DNA of 64,000 nt from Muricomes sp049840515 (GCA_049840515.1 JASGKW010000002.1:1-64000); one strand, 5' to 3'; counted from the first letter of the stretch, positions 27,172 through 35,997 are shown. Program-made: numbers and translations. Notes: generated by a model from the sequence alone, not told the origin.

Positions 27172-28503
27172 CTAGATGACTCGCTGTTTTTTCCATATTC
27201 CTGAGAAATAGAATGCCATAGACACTATTGTCCCCATCACCCAGCCCACCGGCCAGGACATCCATATTCCAGTATCACCCCAGAAGTGAGACAATACAAA
27301 AGCCAGAACCACCCTGAGAACTAAATCTGTAAATGTAGCAATCATAAAAGCTTTCATAGCTCCCGCACCTCTTAATATTCCGTCAGCAATAAGCTTTAAA
27401 GAGATAATCAGATAAAATGGAGAAACAATTTTCAAAAATTTCACGCCTACATCGGCGGCCTTTCCGCTGCCCTCCCCCATAAATAATTCCACCAGAAATC
27501 TTCCTCCGAAGAAAAACAGACAAATGGCAGGTATTGCGATACCTAAAACCATAGCGGCCCCGCAGCGGAATCCTTTGGAAACACGCTCTGTTTTTCGTGC
27601 CCCCATATTTTGTGCTGTAAAACTGGACACCCCATTTCCGAGGGTACTAAAAGAAGTAATCGCAAAGATATTGATTTTTATGGCCGCAGAGTAACCGGCT
27701 ACAACCGCAGAACCGTAGCCATTGATAAGCCCCTGTACAAACAGATTTCCCACGGAAATAAAACTCTGCTGCAAAATGCTGGGAACTGCCACTTTCATAA
27801 TTTTACCCAGCATGGGGAATGAAAAACGTTTATATCCCTCCCCCGCTATGCCCTGCAGCCGTTTTCTAAGGGTTACAAGAACCAGTATAGAAGAAAATCC
27901 CTGAGCCGTAAATGTAGCCCATGCCACACCTCTCACTCCCATATGGAATCTTGTCACAAATATCAAACTTAAAATAATATTTCCTATGGAGGATGCAATC
28001 AGGAAATATAAGGGCGTTCTGGAATCTCCCAATGCCGTAAATATTCCTGTACAGATATTATATAGAAATAGAAAAACCAGACCGCATATGTATATGTTTA
28101 GAAAAAGCATAGAATCTTTAAATATATCCTTTGGAGTCTTTAAGAGAACCATCAATGGCCGGTTAAAAATCAATCCTCCGATTGTCAGGATGATACTGAT
28201 TCCCACCACCGACAAAAGAGATGTGCTCACTGCACATTTCATATTTTTATATTCTTTTGCTCCGAAATACAGTGATATTACGATGGAACACCCTATATTC
28301 AATCCTGTAGCCACCGCCATAAACATCATAGTCACTGAATAAGATGCTCCTACCGCAGCCAGGGCATTTACCCCTATGAACTTTCCTGCAATCACACTGT
28401 CTGCAATGCTGTAAAATTGTTGAAACATTACGCTGATAAGCATGGGAAGCGTAAACCGCCAAAGAATTCGGGACGGCGCTCCTTCTGTCATATCTGTTAT
28501 CAT
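27172..28503 (-). CDS. MATE-family efflux transporter
   Basis: Multidrug and toxic-compound extrusion protein of the DinF/NorM superfamily, exporting drugs or metabolites with Na+ or H+. The start is ATG 28503 (MITDMTEGAPSRILWRF) with GAGGAGG upstream. About 443 residues with twelve predicted membrane segments in two MatE halves; LPMLISVMFQQFYSIADSVI and ALAAVGASYSVTMMF are typical of helix 1-2. Single-gene unit, intact frame. The substrate cannot be predicted. Confidence 0.9.
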   Translation of the reverse strand: MITDMTEGAPSRILWRFTLPMLISVMFQQFYSIADSVIAGKFIGVNALAAVGASYSVTMMFMAVATGLNIGCSIVISLYFGAKEYKNMKCAVSTSLLSVVGISIILTIGGLIFNRPLMVLLKTPKDIFKDSMLFLNIYICGLVFLFLYNICTGIFTALGDSRTPLYFLIASSIGNIILSLIFVTRFHMGVRGVAWATFTAQGFSSILVLVTLRKRLQGIAGEGYKRFSFPMLGKIMKVAVPSILQQSFISVGNLFVQGLINGYGSAVVAGYSAAIKINIFAITSFSTLGNGVSSFTAQNMGARKTERVSKGFRCGAAMVLGIAIPAICLFFFGGRFLVELFMGEGSGKAADVGVKFLKIVSPFYLIISLKLIADGILRGAGAMKAFMIATFTDLVLRVVLAFVLSHFWGDTGIWMSWPVGWVMGTIVSMAFYFSGIWKKQRVI

Positions 28504-28602
28504 AATGGCCTCCTCTCTGAACCAGTTCCATAAACACAACGTTTTTATTCTACCACTTTTTTTAGAAATAAGAAACATTTCCTGAAATTTTAATGAAATC
28601 CC

Positions 28603-28631
28603 TTGAGTATATATAAAAAAAGTTATACAAT
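28603..28631 (+). promoter_or_regulatory. promoter of the plus-strand membrane protein gene
   Basis: TTGAGT (28603-28608), 17-bp spacer of A/T, TACAAT (28626-28631). The start codon follows 32 bp later. Confidence 0.6.
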
Positions 28632-28662
28632 GACCTACATGAAAAAATTAAGGAGGCATTTG

Positions 28663-29510
28663 ATGCGCAACACAAAAAATACGACTACCTTTTTTGATGA
28701 CGATTTTGAAGTAACTTATGAGGAAGATATTCCTTTCACATATAGTTTTGATGCAGAACATGATACAAAAGAATTGACCGATGAGACCGTTGTTATAGAT
28801 ACTTCTCTTTACGAAAAGAACAACTACAGCAGGGCTTCCCGCAATAAAAGAGATAATTCCAGAAGTGATTTTTATGATGACAGGGACGATTATGATGCAG
28901 ACCTTTATGATGACGGAGATGACTATGACTTGGACCGGGATGACAGCTCTCCCGCTCCAGACGCCGCAGACGTTCCGGGCCTGACATGTCTCTTTTGCTT
29001 TCCCCTGCCAGAAAAACTGCTAAATATGGTACGAAGGCAATTTACCGTGTTGCCCGTTTTGTTGTGAAAATTGTATCTTACCTTATCACCGCAGGAACAA
29101 TAGGTGTCCTTGCCTATAATTTCTGGCGCGGAGCTGCTCCCTATGGGGACCCTCAGACTATCCTGACGGAAAGGAATTATACTCTGTTTGCCTATGCCAC
29201 AGTTGCCGGTATTGTGCTGTTCTTTGAATTTATTGCCCTTCTGTGGTCCATGACCAGACAAAGAATCCGTGAAGGACGAAAGGTTTACAGGGAGGATACA
29301 GGAAGAGGGCTTCTCTCCTTTGTCTTCCTCTACATTGCTTCTTATGTTTCTTTTCTGCTCTGCTCCTTTTTACCTGACACGCTGGGCTCTTACGCCCCAT
29401 TAAACGGAATAAAGGGAGCCCTTGATGTATTCGGCTCCCTTCACAATATGCTGCTTGGTCTGTGCCTTGCAGGCGTTATCTCCTGCATCGTGCGCAAACA
29501 TATGAATTAA
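28663..29510 (+). CDS. acidic N-terminus membrane protein of unknown function (one frame break)
   Basis: I do not recognise a named family. ATG 28663 follows AGGAGG. The first 90 residues are very acidic and Asp/Tyr-rich (YDDRDDYDADLYDDGDDYD), probably disordered and cytosolic. Near 28945 the frame changes; read on, a basic stretch SRSRRRRSGPDMSLLL leads into KTAKYGTKAIYRVARFVVK and a C-terminal half with about four hydrophobic segments. The break could instead mark two genes, since ATG 28986 begins the second part, but no good ribosome site precedes it. One of only two plus-strand genes, divergent from the MATE gene. Confidence 0.7.
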
Positions 29511-29515
29511 TTTTC

Positions 29516-29962
29516 TTATGCCTGATTTAATTTGATGTCCACTCCCATAGTGCCCGCATCTGTGCAAATCAGGCAGCTTGTCATCAACTCATAATCTTTA
29601 TCTTCACCTGAGGTGCACAATACCGGCGGCAGAATATCGCATTTCATGTCACTCTGTGCAAGCTCCGTCAAAACATTTCCGCTGATAATATTTGCAATTT
29701 CAGAGATAGCGGAAGTTACAAACTCATCCACAGAATCAATCTCCATGCCACTCATAATGTTTACCATGCTGAGCGATGTATCTTCTGGAAAATGATAAAC
29801 AACTTCTCCCGCAAGGTCTCCTATTACGCCGATGGATACATCCAGCCCGTCGTTATTCTCAAAACCTTCCACTACAGAATGTGAAACATCTGAAAGGTCT
29901 AACATAAGCTGAAACACATTGCGTGTAGCCTCCATAAATGGATCATATAATACATTATTCAT
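29516..29962 (-). CDS. cheX: CheX-like chemotaxis phosphatase family protein
   Basis: The CheC/CheX/FliY superfamily dephosphorylates CheY-P in chemotaxis. The 148-residue protein has the CheX layout: a helix, DVSIGVIGDLAGEVVYHF, then EFVTSAISEIANIISGNVLTELA, which contains the Glu and Asn of the phosphatase motif (ExxN) and a strand-rich C-terminus. It begins ATGAATAATG, overlapping the hemerythrin stop by 8 bp. No other chemotaxis gene is nearby, so it could serve a non-chemotactic response regulator. Confidence 0.82.
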   Translation of the reverse strand: MNNVLYDPFMEATRNVFQLMLDLSDVSHSVVEGFENNDGLDVSIGVIGDLAGEVVYHFPEDTSLSMVNIMSGMEIDSVDEFVTSAISEIANIISGNVLTELAQSDMKCDILPPVLCTSGEDKDYELMTSCLICTDAGTMGVDIKLNQA

Positions 29963-30380
29963 TTCCGGTCAGCCCCCTTTCAATTGCATAGGCTGCTATC
30001 CTTTGGTCCTCTGAGGCAACATGATTAATCAGCCATGCCAGCAGCTTTCCGCCAAACTGCTGCATCAATTGTTCATCAAAACCACTCTTTTCATATTCGG
30101 CAGTCACCTGAAGAACATAATCTACCATATCTTTATGTATTTTTTTGTGCAATTCATAGCCGGGATATCCAATTCTCTGCTGATATTCCTCTTCATCACG
30201 AAAATGCTCCACTACATAGCCATTCATGAACTCCAGCGTCTTATTAACACTTTCCACCTTTTCTTCCCATGGAATTGCAGAGCGCAGGTTCTTCATAAAC
30301 TCATCAACTCTCTGGAATAATTCTTTGTGCTGCTCATCAATGTTGGGATCACCCAACTCATACTTGTCTTTCCAAAGCAT
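29955..30380 (-). CDS. bacteriohemerythrin
   Basis: O2-binding di-iron four-helix protein, thought to buffer or sense oxygen in anaerobes. The 141-residue sequence keeps the ligand set: WKDKYELGDPNIDEQHKELF (first His with Glu/Asp), HFRDEEEYQQR, YELHKKIH and the last HxxxxD (NHVASEDQRI). Length and spacing match single-domain bacterial hemerythrins. Intact. It overlaps the CheX-like gene and probably shares its transcript, suggesting an oxygen-linked signalling unit. Confidence 0.93.
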   Translation of the reverse strand: MLWKDKYELGDPNIDEQHKELFQRVDEFMKNLRSAIPWEEKVESVNKTLEFMNGYVVEHFRDEEEYQQRIGYPGYELHKKIHKDMVDYVLQVTAEYEKSGFDEQLMQQFGGKLLAWLINHVASEDQRIAAYAIERGLTGNE

Positions 30381-30483
30381 AGTCTTAACCTTCTTTCATC
30401 TTATGTATTTGCCAAATCATTCCTCTATCTTACCTCATAATAACGGCACTTACAATATTTTCCTCTAATTCTCATGAAATTCT

Positions 30484-30656
30484 GTAACAGTTCAGCCATG
30501 CGCAAATATTTAAATACAATCTGTGTGAGCTTGCTTGCAACAGATTGTATTTAAATGTCTGCATATGGCACTCTGCCATAAGCAAGAGTTTTAACTGAGT
30601 CAGCAGTGAAAAAGGCTGCAAAGCAGCCAACTCAAGCTGCATGGCTGAACTGTTAC
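30484..30656. mobile_element. MITE-like element with 17-bp perfect terminal inverted repeats
   Basis: GTAACAGTTCAGCCATG (30484-30500) and its exact complement CATGGCTGAACTGTTAC (30640-30656) bound a 173-bp segment with no protein-coding content. Both flanks carry GAAATTC directly outside the ends (about 30475-30482 and 30657-30663), consistent with a 7-bp target duplication. Inside, a second perfect 17-bp inverted repeat (ATTTAAATACAATCTGT) and GGCTGC-AAA-GCAGCC form hairpins. It fills most of the 312-bp gap 30381-30692 between hemerythrin and the acetyltransferase. Confidence 0.75.
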
Positions 30657-30692
30657 GAAATTCCTATTTATGAAACACGCAGAATTTTATCA

Positions 30693-31205
30693 CTATTTAC
30701 AGCTAATCCAGTATCTTCTCGTCAATCTATCCATGTTATTGATTTTATTTACAATCTTGTCCTGCAGAATACCCCCATTTTTTTCAATGACCCTGTAAGA
30801 ACCAGCATTACTGTCACTGCAAGTAATGAGAACCCTATCCAGCCCGATAACTTCAAAAGAATATTTAATCGCCTGCTGAAGAAGTATGGTGCCATACCCC
30901 TGTCTCCACCTTGAATATCGGATGCCATATCCGATATTTCCACCGAAACGCAGCAATGATTCTGTAAGCTTATGCCGGATTGAAACCTCCCCGATAAACT
31001 CTCCCTGATCAACAAGCCACAGATAGGTTGCCGACACATAACTCTCCGGCAGGTCGACACCATCTCTGGTATTCCTTATTATTTCAAAAATATCCGATTT
31101 ATCTGCATCAAGAAATTCATATTCCTTAACTTTATGCTTAAGATATTCTTCCCTGGCCTCCTTATAAGAAGTTAAATATCTTCTTTCAGGTAAAATAAGT
31201 TCCAT
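30693..31205 (-). CDS. GNAT-family N-acetyltransferase
   Basis: Acetyl-CoA-dependent acetyltransferase of unknown substrate, 170 residues. The motif A region reads GYGIRYSRWRQGYGTILLQQ with the R/QxxGxG acetyl-CoA loop, followed by DRVLITCSDSNAGSYRVIEK, typical of the YjdJ/RimJ-like subgroup. Its start touches the stop of the upstream flavoprotein gene (TAAATG), so it is co-translated. A toxin-type GNAT is unlikely because no antitoxin-like gene is adjacent. Confidence 0.88.
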   Translation of the reverse strand: MELILPERRYLTSYKEAREEYLKHKVKEYEFLDADKSDIFEIIRNTRDGVDLPESYVSATYLWLVDQGEFIGEVSIRHKLTESLLRFGGNIGYGIRYSRWRQGYGTILLQQAIKYSFEVIGLDRVLITCSDSNAGSYRVIEKNGGILQDKIVNKINNMDRLTRRYWISCK

Positions 31206-31931
31206 TTAATTTCCCCCTGGCAGAACACCTTCCCCTTTCTGCTGTTTCCATGGCCGCACCTTTCCTGTCCATCCTCTTTCCACCCAATGAGCTCGGTCTG
31301 TCTCCAGCATTCCTTTTCTCTGTACCAGGTGCAGAATAAAAAACCATACTCTTGTCTTTATCCCAGGCTTTACCTTTCCATGGTTTCTCTTAATCTTCTC
31401 TGCCATCGCAGTTGTCTTGTGGTCAATTTTATTCTTTATTTTATCGCTGACCCCTTCATAAGAAATTTCATAAACTGCCTGCCCATATTTATAGATTTTC
31501 GGTATGCCCCAGAAGAACAGGCTGTCAGCCATATCCTTATTGGCAGATTTCATCCCGCCGCCTGCGGCTGTGGAGATACACACTCCCTGTTTCTGAAACA
31601 TTCTTCCCTCCGGGCGGTGAACCATCCAGCGATAACCATAGTGGTCTAAAAGTGTCTTCATCGGGCCTGTTGCGTGAAATACATATACGGGACTGGCTAA
31701 GATTAAAACATCAGCCTCATTCATTGCCTCAGTAATAGGTGTCAGCTTATCATAATGAGGACATTTTGACTCGCCAACCATAAAGCATTTTGTGCAGCCA
31801 ATACAAAACTCCCCAAAATCTCTGGGCAGAAAAAATTCTGTGATGTCCTCCCCTATTTTTTCCGCCAGCATTCTTCCTATGTTATATGTAGAACCTTTGT
31901 GATTTTGTCCATGAATCAATACAATTTTCAT
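31206..31931 (-). CDS. iron-sulfur flavoprotein-like NADPH-dependent FMN reductase family protein
   Basis: Flavodoxin-fold FMN protein. MKIVLIHGQNHKGSTYNI forms the phosphate-binding loop, and FCIGCTKCFMVGESKC gives the compact cysteine motif C-x2-C-x2-C-x7-C that in archaeal/clostridial iron-sulfur flavoproteins holds a [4Fe-4S] cluster. Then VLILASPVYVFHATGPMKTLLD matches the family. The start is ATG 31931, not the upstream in-frame codon. About 241 residues, with a basic C-terminal tail of about 70 residues rich in Trp/Arg. Likely role: electron transfer or reduction of small molecules such as O2/H2O2; substrate unknown. Confidence 0.82.
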   Translation of the reverse strand: MKIVLIHGQNHKGSTYNIGRMLAEKIGEDITEFFLPRDFGEFCIGCTKCFMVGESKCPHYDKLTPITEAMNEADVLILASPVYVFHATGPMKTLLDHYGYRWMVHRPEGRMFQKQGVCISTAAGGGMKSANKDMADSLFFWGIPKIYKYGQAVYEISYEGVSDKIKNKIDHKTTAMAEKIKRNHGKVKPGIKTRVWFFILHLVQRKGMLETDRAHWVERGWTGKVRPWKQQKGEGVLPGGN

Positions 31932-31960
31932 ATTCTGTTCCCTTTCTGTCCTAAGTTTGT

Positions 31961-32533
31961 CTATTGATTTCCTGGATGAAATGCACATGAAATCAAGTGG
32001 TCATTTACCATTCCAACAGCTTGCATAAACGCATATATGATTGTTGTGCCAACAAATTTGAAACCACGTTTCTTCAAATCTTTACTCATAATATCTGAAA
32101 GAGGTGTGCTGGCTGGAATCTCTTCACTTTTGGTCCATCGGTTGATAATAGGCTGATAATCAACAAAGGACCACAAATAATTATCCAGAGAGCCAAATTC
32201 TTCACAAACCTTAAAATATGCCTTAGCATTATTGACAACCGAATTAACCTTCAGCCTGTTTTTAATAATTCCATCGTTGTGCAGGAGCGCTTCAATCTTC
32301 TCATCATTATAGGTTATGAGGATTGCCGGTTCAAAATTATCAAAAGCTTCACAAAGTGTATCTCTCTTTTTTAAAATCGTTGACCAGCTTAATCCCGCCT
32401 GTTGTCCCTCCAGGATAAGCATTTTAAATAGCCTTCTATCATCGTGAACTGGGATTCCCCATTCACAGTCATGATAATCCTGCTCCAATTTACTTTTTAC
32501 CGCCCAACTGCATCGTTTAATCTCGTCTGTCAT
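31961..32533 (-). CDS. tag: DNA-3-methyladenine glycosylase I
   Basis: Removes 3-methyladenine from alkylated DNA, cytosolic base-excision repair. 190 residues, family length; conserved KRCSWAVKS, YHDCEWGIPVHDDRRLFKML, LEGQQAGLSWSTILKKR and DYQPI with the zinc-binding Cys/His set of Tag (C8-like, H17-like, C-terminal H and C in HLISCAFHP). The frame is intact. Another alkylation-repair gene (AlkC-like, 40416-41519) lies 8 kb away, so the region may carry an alkylation-defence theme. Confidence 0.94.
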   Translation of the reverse strand: MTDEIKRCSWAVKSKLEQDYHDCEWGIPVHDDRRLFKMLILEGQQAGLSWSTILKKRDTLCEAFDNFEPAILITYNDEKIEALLHNDGIIKNRLKVNSVVNNAKAYFKVCEEFGSLDNYLWSFVDYQPIINRWTKSEEIPASTPLSDIMSKDLKKRGFKFVGTTIIYAFMQAVGMVNDHLISCAFHPGNQ

Positions 32534-32557
32534 GTTTTGTCTCCTTTATGAATTCAA

Positions 32558-33043
32558 CTAAGCTTCATAGGCTATTCCCTCTGGCAAATATTTAATCATT
32601 TTATAGTTGACCAGTGTAATTCCATCCCGAACAACTTTATTTTCTGATTCAACCGCATAGCCTTGTTTCTCGAAAAATGGTCTTGCTGTGATTGAGGCAT
32701 AAGTTCAAAAGCTGGATATCCCGGATTTTAAAGCACACTCTTCTAACTTGTTTACCAGCGAGACAGCAATCCCTCTTCTCTGAAAATCTTTATGGACATA
32801 CAGTCTGTCAAGATATCCGGTTTTATCCATATCTGCAAAACCTACGATTTGTCCGTCTATTTCTGTTACCAGAGTATTGTGTTCCAGAAAAGAAGAATTC
32901 CATGCTTCCAAATCAATATTTCCCGTCGCCCAGGCCGCAATCTGGTCTTCTGTGTAATCTTTTGCATTAATTGTGTGCACAGTATTATAGAATAACTCCG
33001 CCATAACAATGCAGTCACCCGGTTTATATTCTCGAAGTATCAT
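32558..33043 (-). CDS. GNAT-family N-acetyltransferase (one frame break)
   Basis: Acetyltransferase of the YafP-like group. The first 112 residues contain IVGFADMDKTGYLDRLYVHK and QRRGIAVSLVNKLEECA (acetyl-CoA loop). At about 32704 the frame shifts by one base, and the C-terminal motif continues as YASITARPFFEKQGYAV and VNYKMIKYLPE to the stop at 32558. Complete length about 161 residues. The substrate is unknown. Part of the minus-strand series of small enzymes from 30.7 to 43 kb. Confidence 0.85.
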
Positions 33044-33077
33044 AATTGCCTCATTTTCCTTATCAAATGCAAATTCA

Positions 33078-33809
33078 CTATTTAGACGCTATCACACGAA
33101 TTCTTCTATAATCAGCTACCCATTTAGTGCCGTCAAACAGACTCTCTTCCAACAGCTTTTCAACATTTTCAAAAATACCCTCCTGCTGTTCTTTCTCGTA
33201 TACAGATAAGTTACTTGCGAAAAACTGTTTCATCCAGTTTCGCAGACCATCTTTCCCGTCCGGCAGGGGCGTAGGTCTGCTGTAGTCATAGATTTTTTCA
33301 ATAGCAAACCCTGTTTTCTGCAATAAAGAAGAATAATCTTCAACCGTTGGAAAATAGAAAGGACTTTTGTATGATGGTACAACGATTCTGTAAGCTGATT
33401 CAATTTGATAAATATTCCCATTGGCCCCAAATTCACTGATAAGCTTTCCGCCATCCCTGAGCGCAGCATAAATTCCTTTCAACAGCTTCTCCTGTGCAGA
33501 AATCCAATGAAACACAGCATTGGAAAAAATTACATCAAACTTATTTTCCCATGGCAGACAACAGGCATCCATAATTTCAAATTTCAGCTGCGGATACTTT
33601 GACTTTGCCATTTCAATCATCTCTTTTGAGCCATCAATTCCAATAATATCTCCAGAAACTTCCCTGAGCTTTTGAGTTAAATCTCCTGTTCCACAGCCTA
33701 TATCCAATATGCACTGCTCCTTGTCTTGCGGGACAAATGAAATCAAACTATTGCCATACTCAGAAACAAATGCCTGAGACTTATCATATAAAACGCTGTT
33801 CCATTTCAA
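33078..33809 (-). CDS. class I SAM-dependent methyltransferase
   Basis: Small-molecule methyltransferase resembling trans-aconitate 2-methyltransferase. Motif I is ILDIGCGTGDLTQKLRE, followed by IGIDGSKEMIEMAKSKYP, then FDVIFSNAVFHWI and GGKLISEFG. 243 residues, close to Tam. The characteristic N-terminal WNSVLYDKSQAFVSEYG agrees with this subgroup. The substrate is inferred only from family resemblance. AGGAGGAAGCAGACTTTGAA precedes the ATG. Intact frame. Confidence 0.87.
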   Translation of the reverse strand: MKWNSVLYDKSQAFVSEYGNSLISFVPQDKEQCILDIGCGTGDLTQKLREVSGDIIGIDGSKEMIEMAKSKYPQLKFEIMDACCLPWENKFDVIFSNAVFHWISAQEKLLKGIYAALRDGGKLISEFGANGNIYQIESAYRIVVPSYKSPFYFPTVEDYSSLLQKTGFAIEKIYDYSRPTPLPDGKDGLRNWMKQFFASNLSVYEKEQQEGIFENVEKLLEESLFDGTKWVADYRRIRVIASK

Positions 33810-33862
33810 AGTCTGCTTCCTCCTTTATATGAATAAACCAAATATTAAAAACAAATTGCATT

Positions 33863-34555
33863 CTATTCCTGTATGGATAACATTGCCGCTTTTGATGCAT
33901 GAATTCTGGTTGTGTCAAATACAGGCAAATCCACATCCTGCTGCCCAATTAACAGACCGATTTCTGTACACCCAAGAATTACCCCCTGGGCACCTTTTCT
34001 CGCGAAGGAATTAATAATATCCTGATATTTTTCTTTCGATACCTTTGAAACAATACCTAAACATAATTCATTGTATATTATATTGTTTACCGCCTCAATT
34101 TCCTGTTCATCCGGGATAATAACTGTAATGCCAGCCTCTGCCAGCTTTGTTTTATAAAATTCCTGGGTCATAGTATATTTTGTTCCCAGTAGCGCCACCT
34201 TTGTAATATTATGTTTCTTTAGCTCCTCTGCAGTTGCTTCCGCAATATGGATAATAGGAATACTAACTTTACTTTGAATCTGAGACGCCACCTTGTGCAT
34301 AGTATTTGTACAAATCACAATAAAGCCTGCGCCGCCTTTCTCCAGAATTTGGCCTGCCTCGGATAAAATATCTGCACTTCTTTCCCAATCCCCCTGCGCC
34401 TGACATTTCTCAATCTCAGAAAAATCCACGCTGTACAACAGAACCTTTGCTGAGTGCAATCCTCCAAGTTCCTCTTTCACTATTTCATTTACAATCTGGT
34501 AATAGGTAACTGTACTTTCCCAGCTCATTCCGCCAATTAATCCTATGGTTTTCAA
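33863..34555 (-). CDS. aspartate/glutamate racemase family protein
   Basis: Cofactor-independent racemase using two cysteines. MKTIGLIGGMSWESTVTYY is the family signature, with one catalytic Cys in VICTNTMHKVA and the other in VILGCTEIGLLI. 230 residues, like YgeA-type amino-acid racemases rather than the cell-wall MurI. It could supply a D-amino acid or racemise another substrate. It sits between the methyltransferase and an ElaA-like acetyltransferase; no cell-wall genes are nearby. Confidence 0.9.
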   Translation of the reverse strand: MKTIGLIGGMSWESTVTYYQIVNEIVKEELGGLHSAKVLLYSVDFSEIEKCQAQGDWERSADILSEAGQILEKGGAGFIVICTNTMHKVASQIQSKVSIPIIHIAEATAEELKKHNITKVALLGTKYTMTQEFYKTKLAEAGITVIIPDEQEIEAVNNIIYNELCLGIVSKVSKEKYQDIINSFARKGAQGVILGCTEIGLLIGQQDVDLPVFDTTRIHASKAAMLSIQE

Positions 34556-34569
34556 TCCAATTCTCCTCT

Positions 34570-35022
34570 TTATAAAGCTTGTTTTTGATACAGCATTTCG
34601 ATATGCTCTATTCCATCTTCCAAATAAACATCAGATGTGGGCTGAAATCCAAGACTTTTATAAAATTCCAATAAATATCGCTGGGCTGAAATCCTAATTT
34701 TATCTTCCTTCAGCGTATCCACAATAAAATCTATTGCTCTCTTCAACATTTCCCTGGATATGCCCTTTTTCCGATGTGCCGCCTGCGTCAACACTCTCCC
34801 GATAGCAGCTTCCGGGTAAGATACCCCTCTCGGCAAGATTCTCAAATAAGCTATGATTTTTTCGTTGTCTTCCAAAAATAAATGATAGGACTTTTTATCC
34901 TTTGAATCCAAATCTTGATACACGCAATTCTGCTCTGTAATAAAAACCTCTGCCCGTACTTTTAATATTTCATATAGCTCATTTATTGTTAACTCATCAA
35001 ATTCCTTTATATTCCAGTTCAT
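34570..35022 (-). CDS. ElaA-like GNAT-family acetyltransferase
   Basis: 150 residues of the ElaA subfamily: MNWNIKEFDELTINELYEIL, LRAEVFITEQNC-type VRAEVFITEQNCVYQDLD, then IGRVLTQAAHRKKGISREML (acetyl-CoA loop) and AQRYLLEFYKSLGFQ. The substrate of ElaA is unknown. The start ATG overlaps the TfoX-like gene stop by 4 bp (ATGA), so the two are translationally coupled. Intact. Confidence 0.88.
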   Translation of the reverse strand: MNWNIKEFDELTINELYEILKVRAEVFITEQNCVYQDLDSKDKKSYHLFLEDNEKIIAYLRILPRGVSYPEAAIGRVLTQAAHRKKGISREMLKRAIDFIVDTLKEDKIRISAQRYLLEFYKSLGFQPTSDVYLEDGIEHIEMLYQKQAL

Positions 35023-35348
35023 ATTTCTTTATCCTTCTTTTTAGGTTTAGGCGCAGGTAACTCGTCAAACATGGCTTCAAACAATTCTGCTAAAAACCTT
35101 TTATTATCTACATCATCCACCAGCAGCATTTCTCTTCCACCCTCATAAGGCAATTCATAAGAAACAGTTGGCATAAACGCTTTTGCAGATTCAACGGGCT
35201 TTACAAGCAGCCTGTCATCATAAATTCCGCCTACAATTTTCCCGCGATAATATATAATAAATTCTCCCATTATAGCCCTGTATGTAATTTCATCTAATTC
35301 CGATAATTGCTCTAAAATAAACTCTAAATATCCCTTACTTGAAGACAA
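35019..35348 (-). CDS. TfoX N-terminal domain protein
   Basis: Small protein of 109 residues with the TfoX/Sxy N-terminal fold: YRAIMGEFIIYYRGKIVGGIYDD followed by LLVKPVESAKAF and a charged C-terminal tail of Lys/Asp. Stand-alone TfoX_N proteins are common in Firmicutes and are not proven competence regulators; their role is unknown. It is coupled to the ElaA-like gene. An A+T-rich gap of 85 bp separates it from the cyclase gene; I see no clear promoter there. Confidence 0.82.
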   Translation of the reverse strand: MSSSKGYLEFILEQLSELDEITYRAIMGEFIIYYRGKIVGGIYDDRLLVKPVESAKAFMPTVSYELPYEGGREMLLVDDVDNKRFLAELFEAMFDELPAPKPKKKDKEI

Positions 35349-35433
35349 TGTATTTTCACCTCTTACACTTAAATTTTTGTGGCAAAATCTAACTTTATCC
35401 GTTTTCCTTCTAGATTGTATAATAATTGTTTTC

Positions 35434-35997
35434 TTATATTTTTGCCACTACCCTGCAAGGCAGACCTGTCATTTCTGCATATTTAACTGGATAGGTATTT
35501 GCTGTAAACTCTCTGCTGCCCTCCTTAGAAAGCACTGCCTTTAAATTGCAGATATTTTCAACAATGAAAACACCTCTGTCTGCACAATATTGGTCTTTGG
35601 GTGTATGTTCCACACCTCGCCTGACTCCAGCACAGTCAACCCCTATTATTGAAATCTTCAAATCCAAAAGATTCTCTATTAAATTATCGGAGAGCTGAGG
35701 ATGCTCTTTAAAATATCTCTTGGTGCCATATCCCTCTTCTTCAATAAAACCTGTATAAAAACCCACGAACATATCACTCTTTACTTTTGAAATATCAATA
35801 TCAGAACTCTCAATGTCCCGGTCTTTAATTGAACTTACATCAAACACAATTGCATTGCGCTCCACATATTCTATTGGAAATTCCTTATTCATTACATCAA
35901 AATGTGTCCCCAAATGACCAGCCAGAGCTTTCTTTTCGTTCCCCTGTGCATCCGCAATCATTTCGGGTGTAATCAAAACCGTCAAATCAATAAACAT
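35434..35997 (-). CDS. cyclase/kynurenine-formamidase-like metal hydrolase
   Basis: Member of the cyclase family (PF04199), metal-dependent hydrolases that include kynurenine formamidase. The metal motif HLGTHFDVMNKEFP is present (HxGTHxD), with VGFYTGF and the downstream IIGVDCAGVRRGVEH. 187 residues, slightly short. No tryptophan-catabolism gene is nearby, so the substrate cannot be named. Its ATG is preceded by AGAAAAGAGGGGAA. Intact. Confidence 0.85.
   Translation of the reverse strand: MFIDLTVLITPEMIADAQGNEKKALAGHLGTHFDVMNKEFPIEYVERNAIVFDVSSIKDRDIESSDIDISKVKSDMFVGFYTGFIEEEGYGTKRYFKEHPQLSDNLIENLLDLKISIIGVDCAGVRRGVEHTPKDQYCADRGVFIVENICNLKAVLSKEGSREFTANTYPVKYAEMTGLPCRVVAKI

Noticed and set aside
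30693..31205. GNAT toxin of a toxin-antitoxin pair
   Set aside because: No small ribbon-helix-helix or other antitoxin-like gene adjoins it, and it is co-translated with a flavoprotein.
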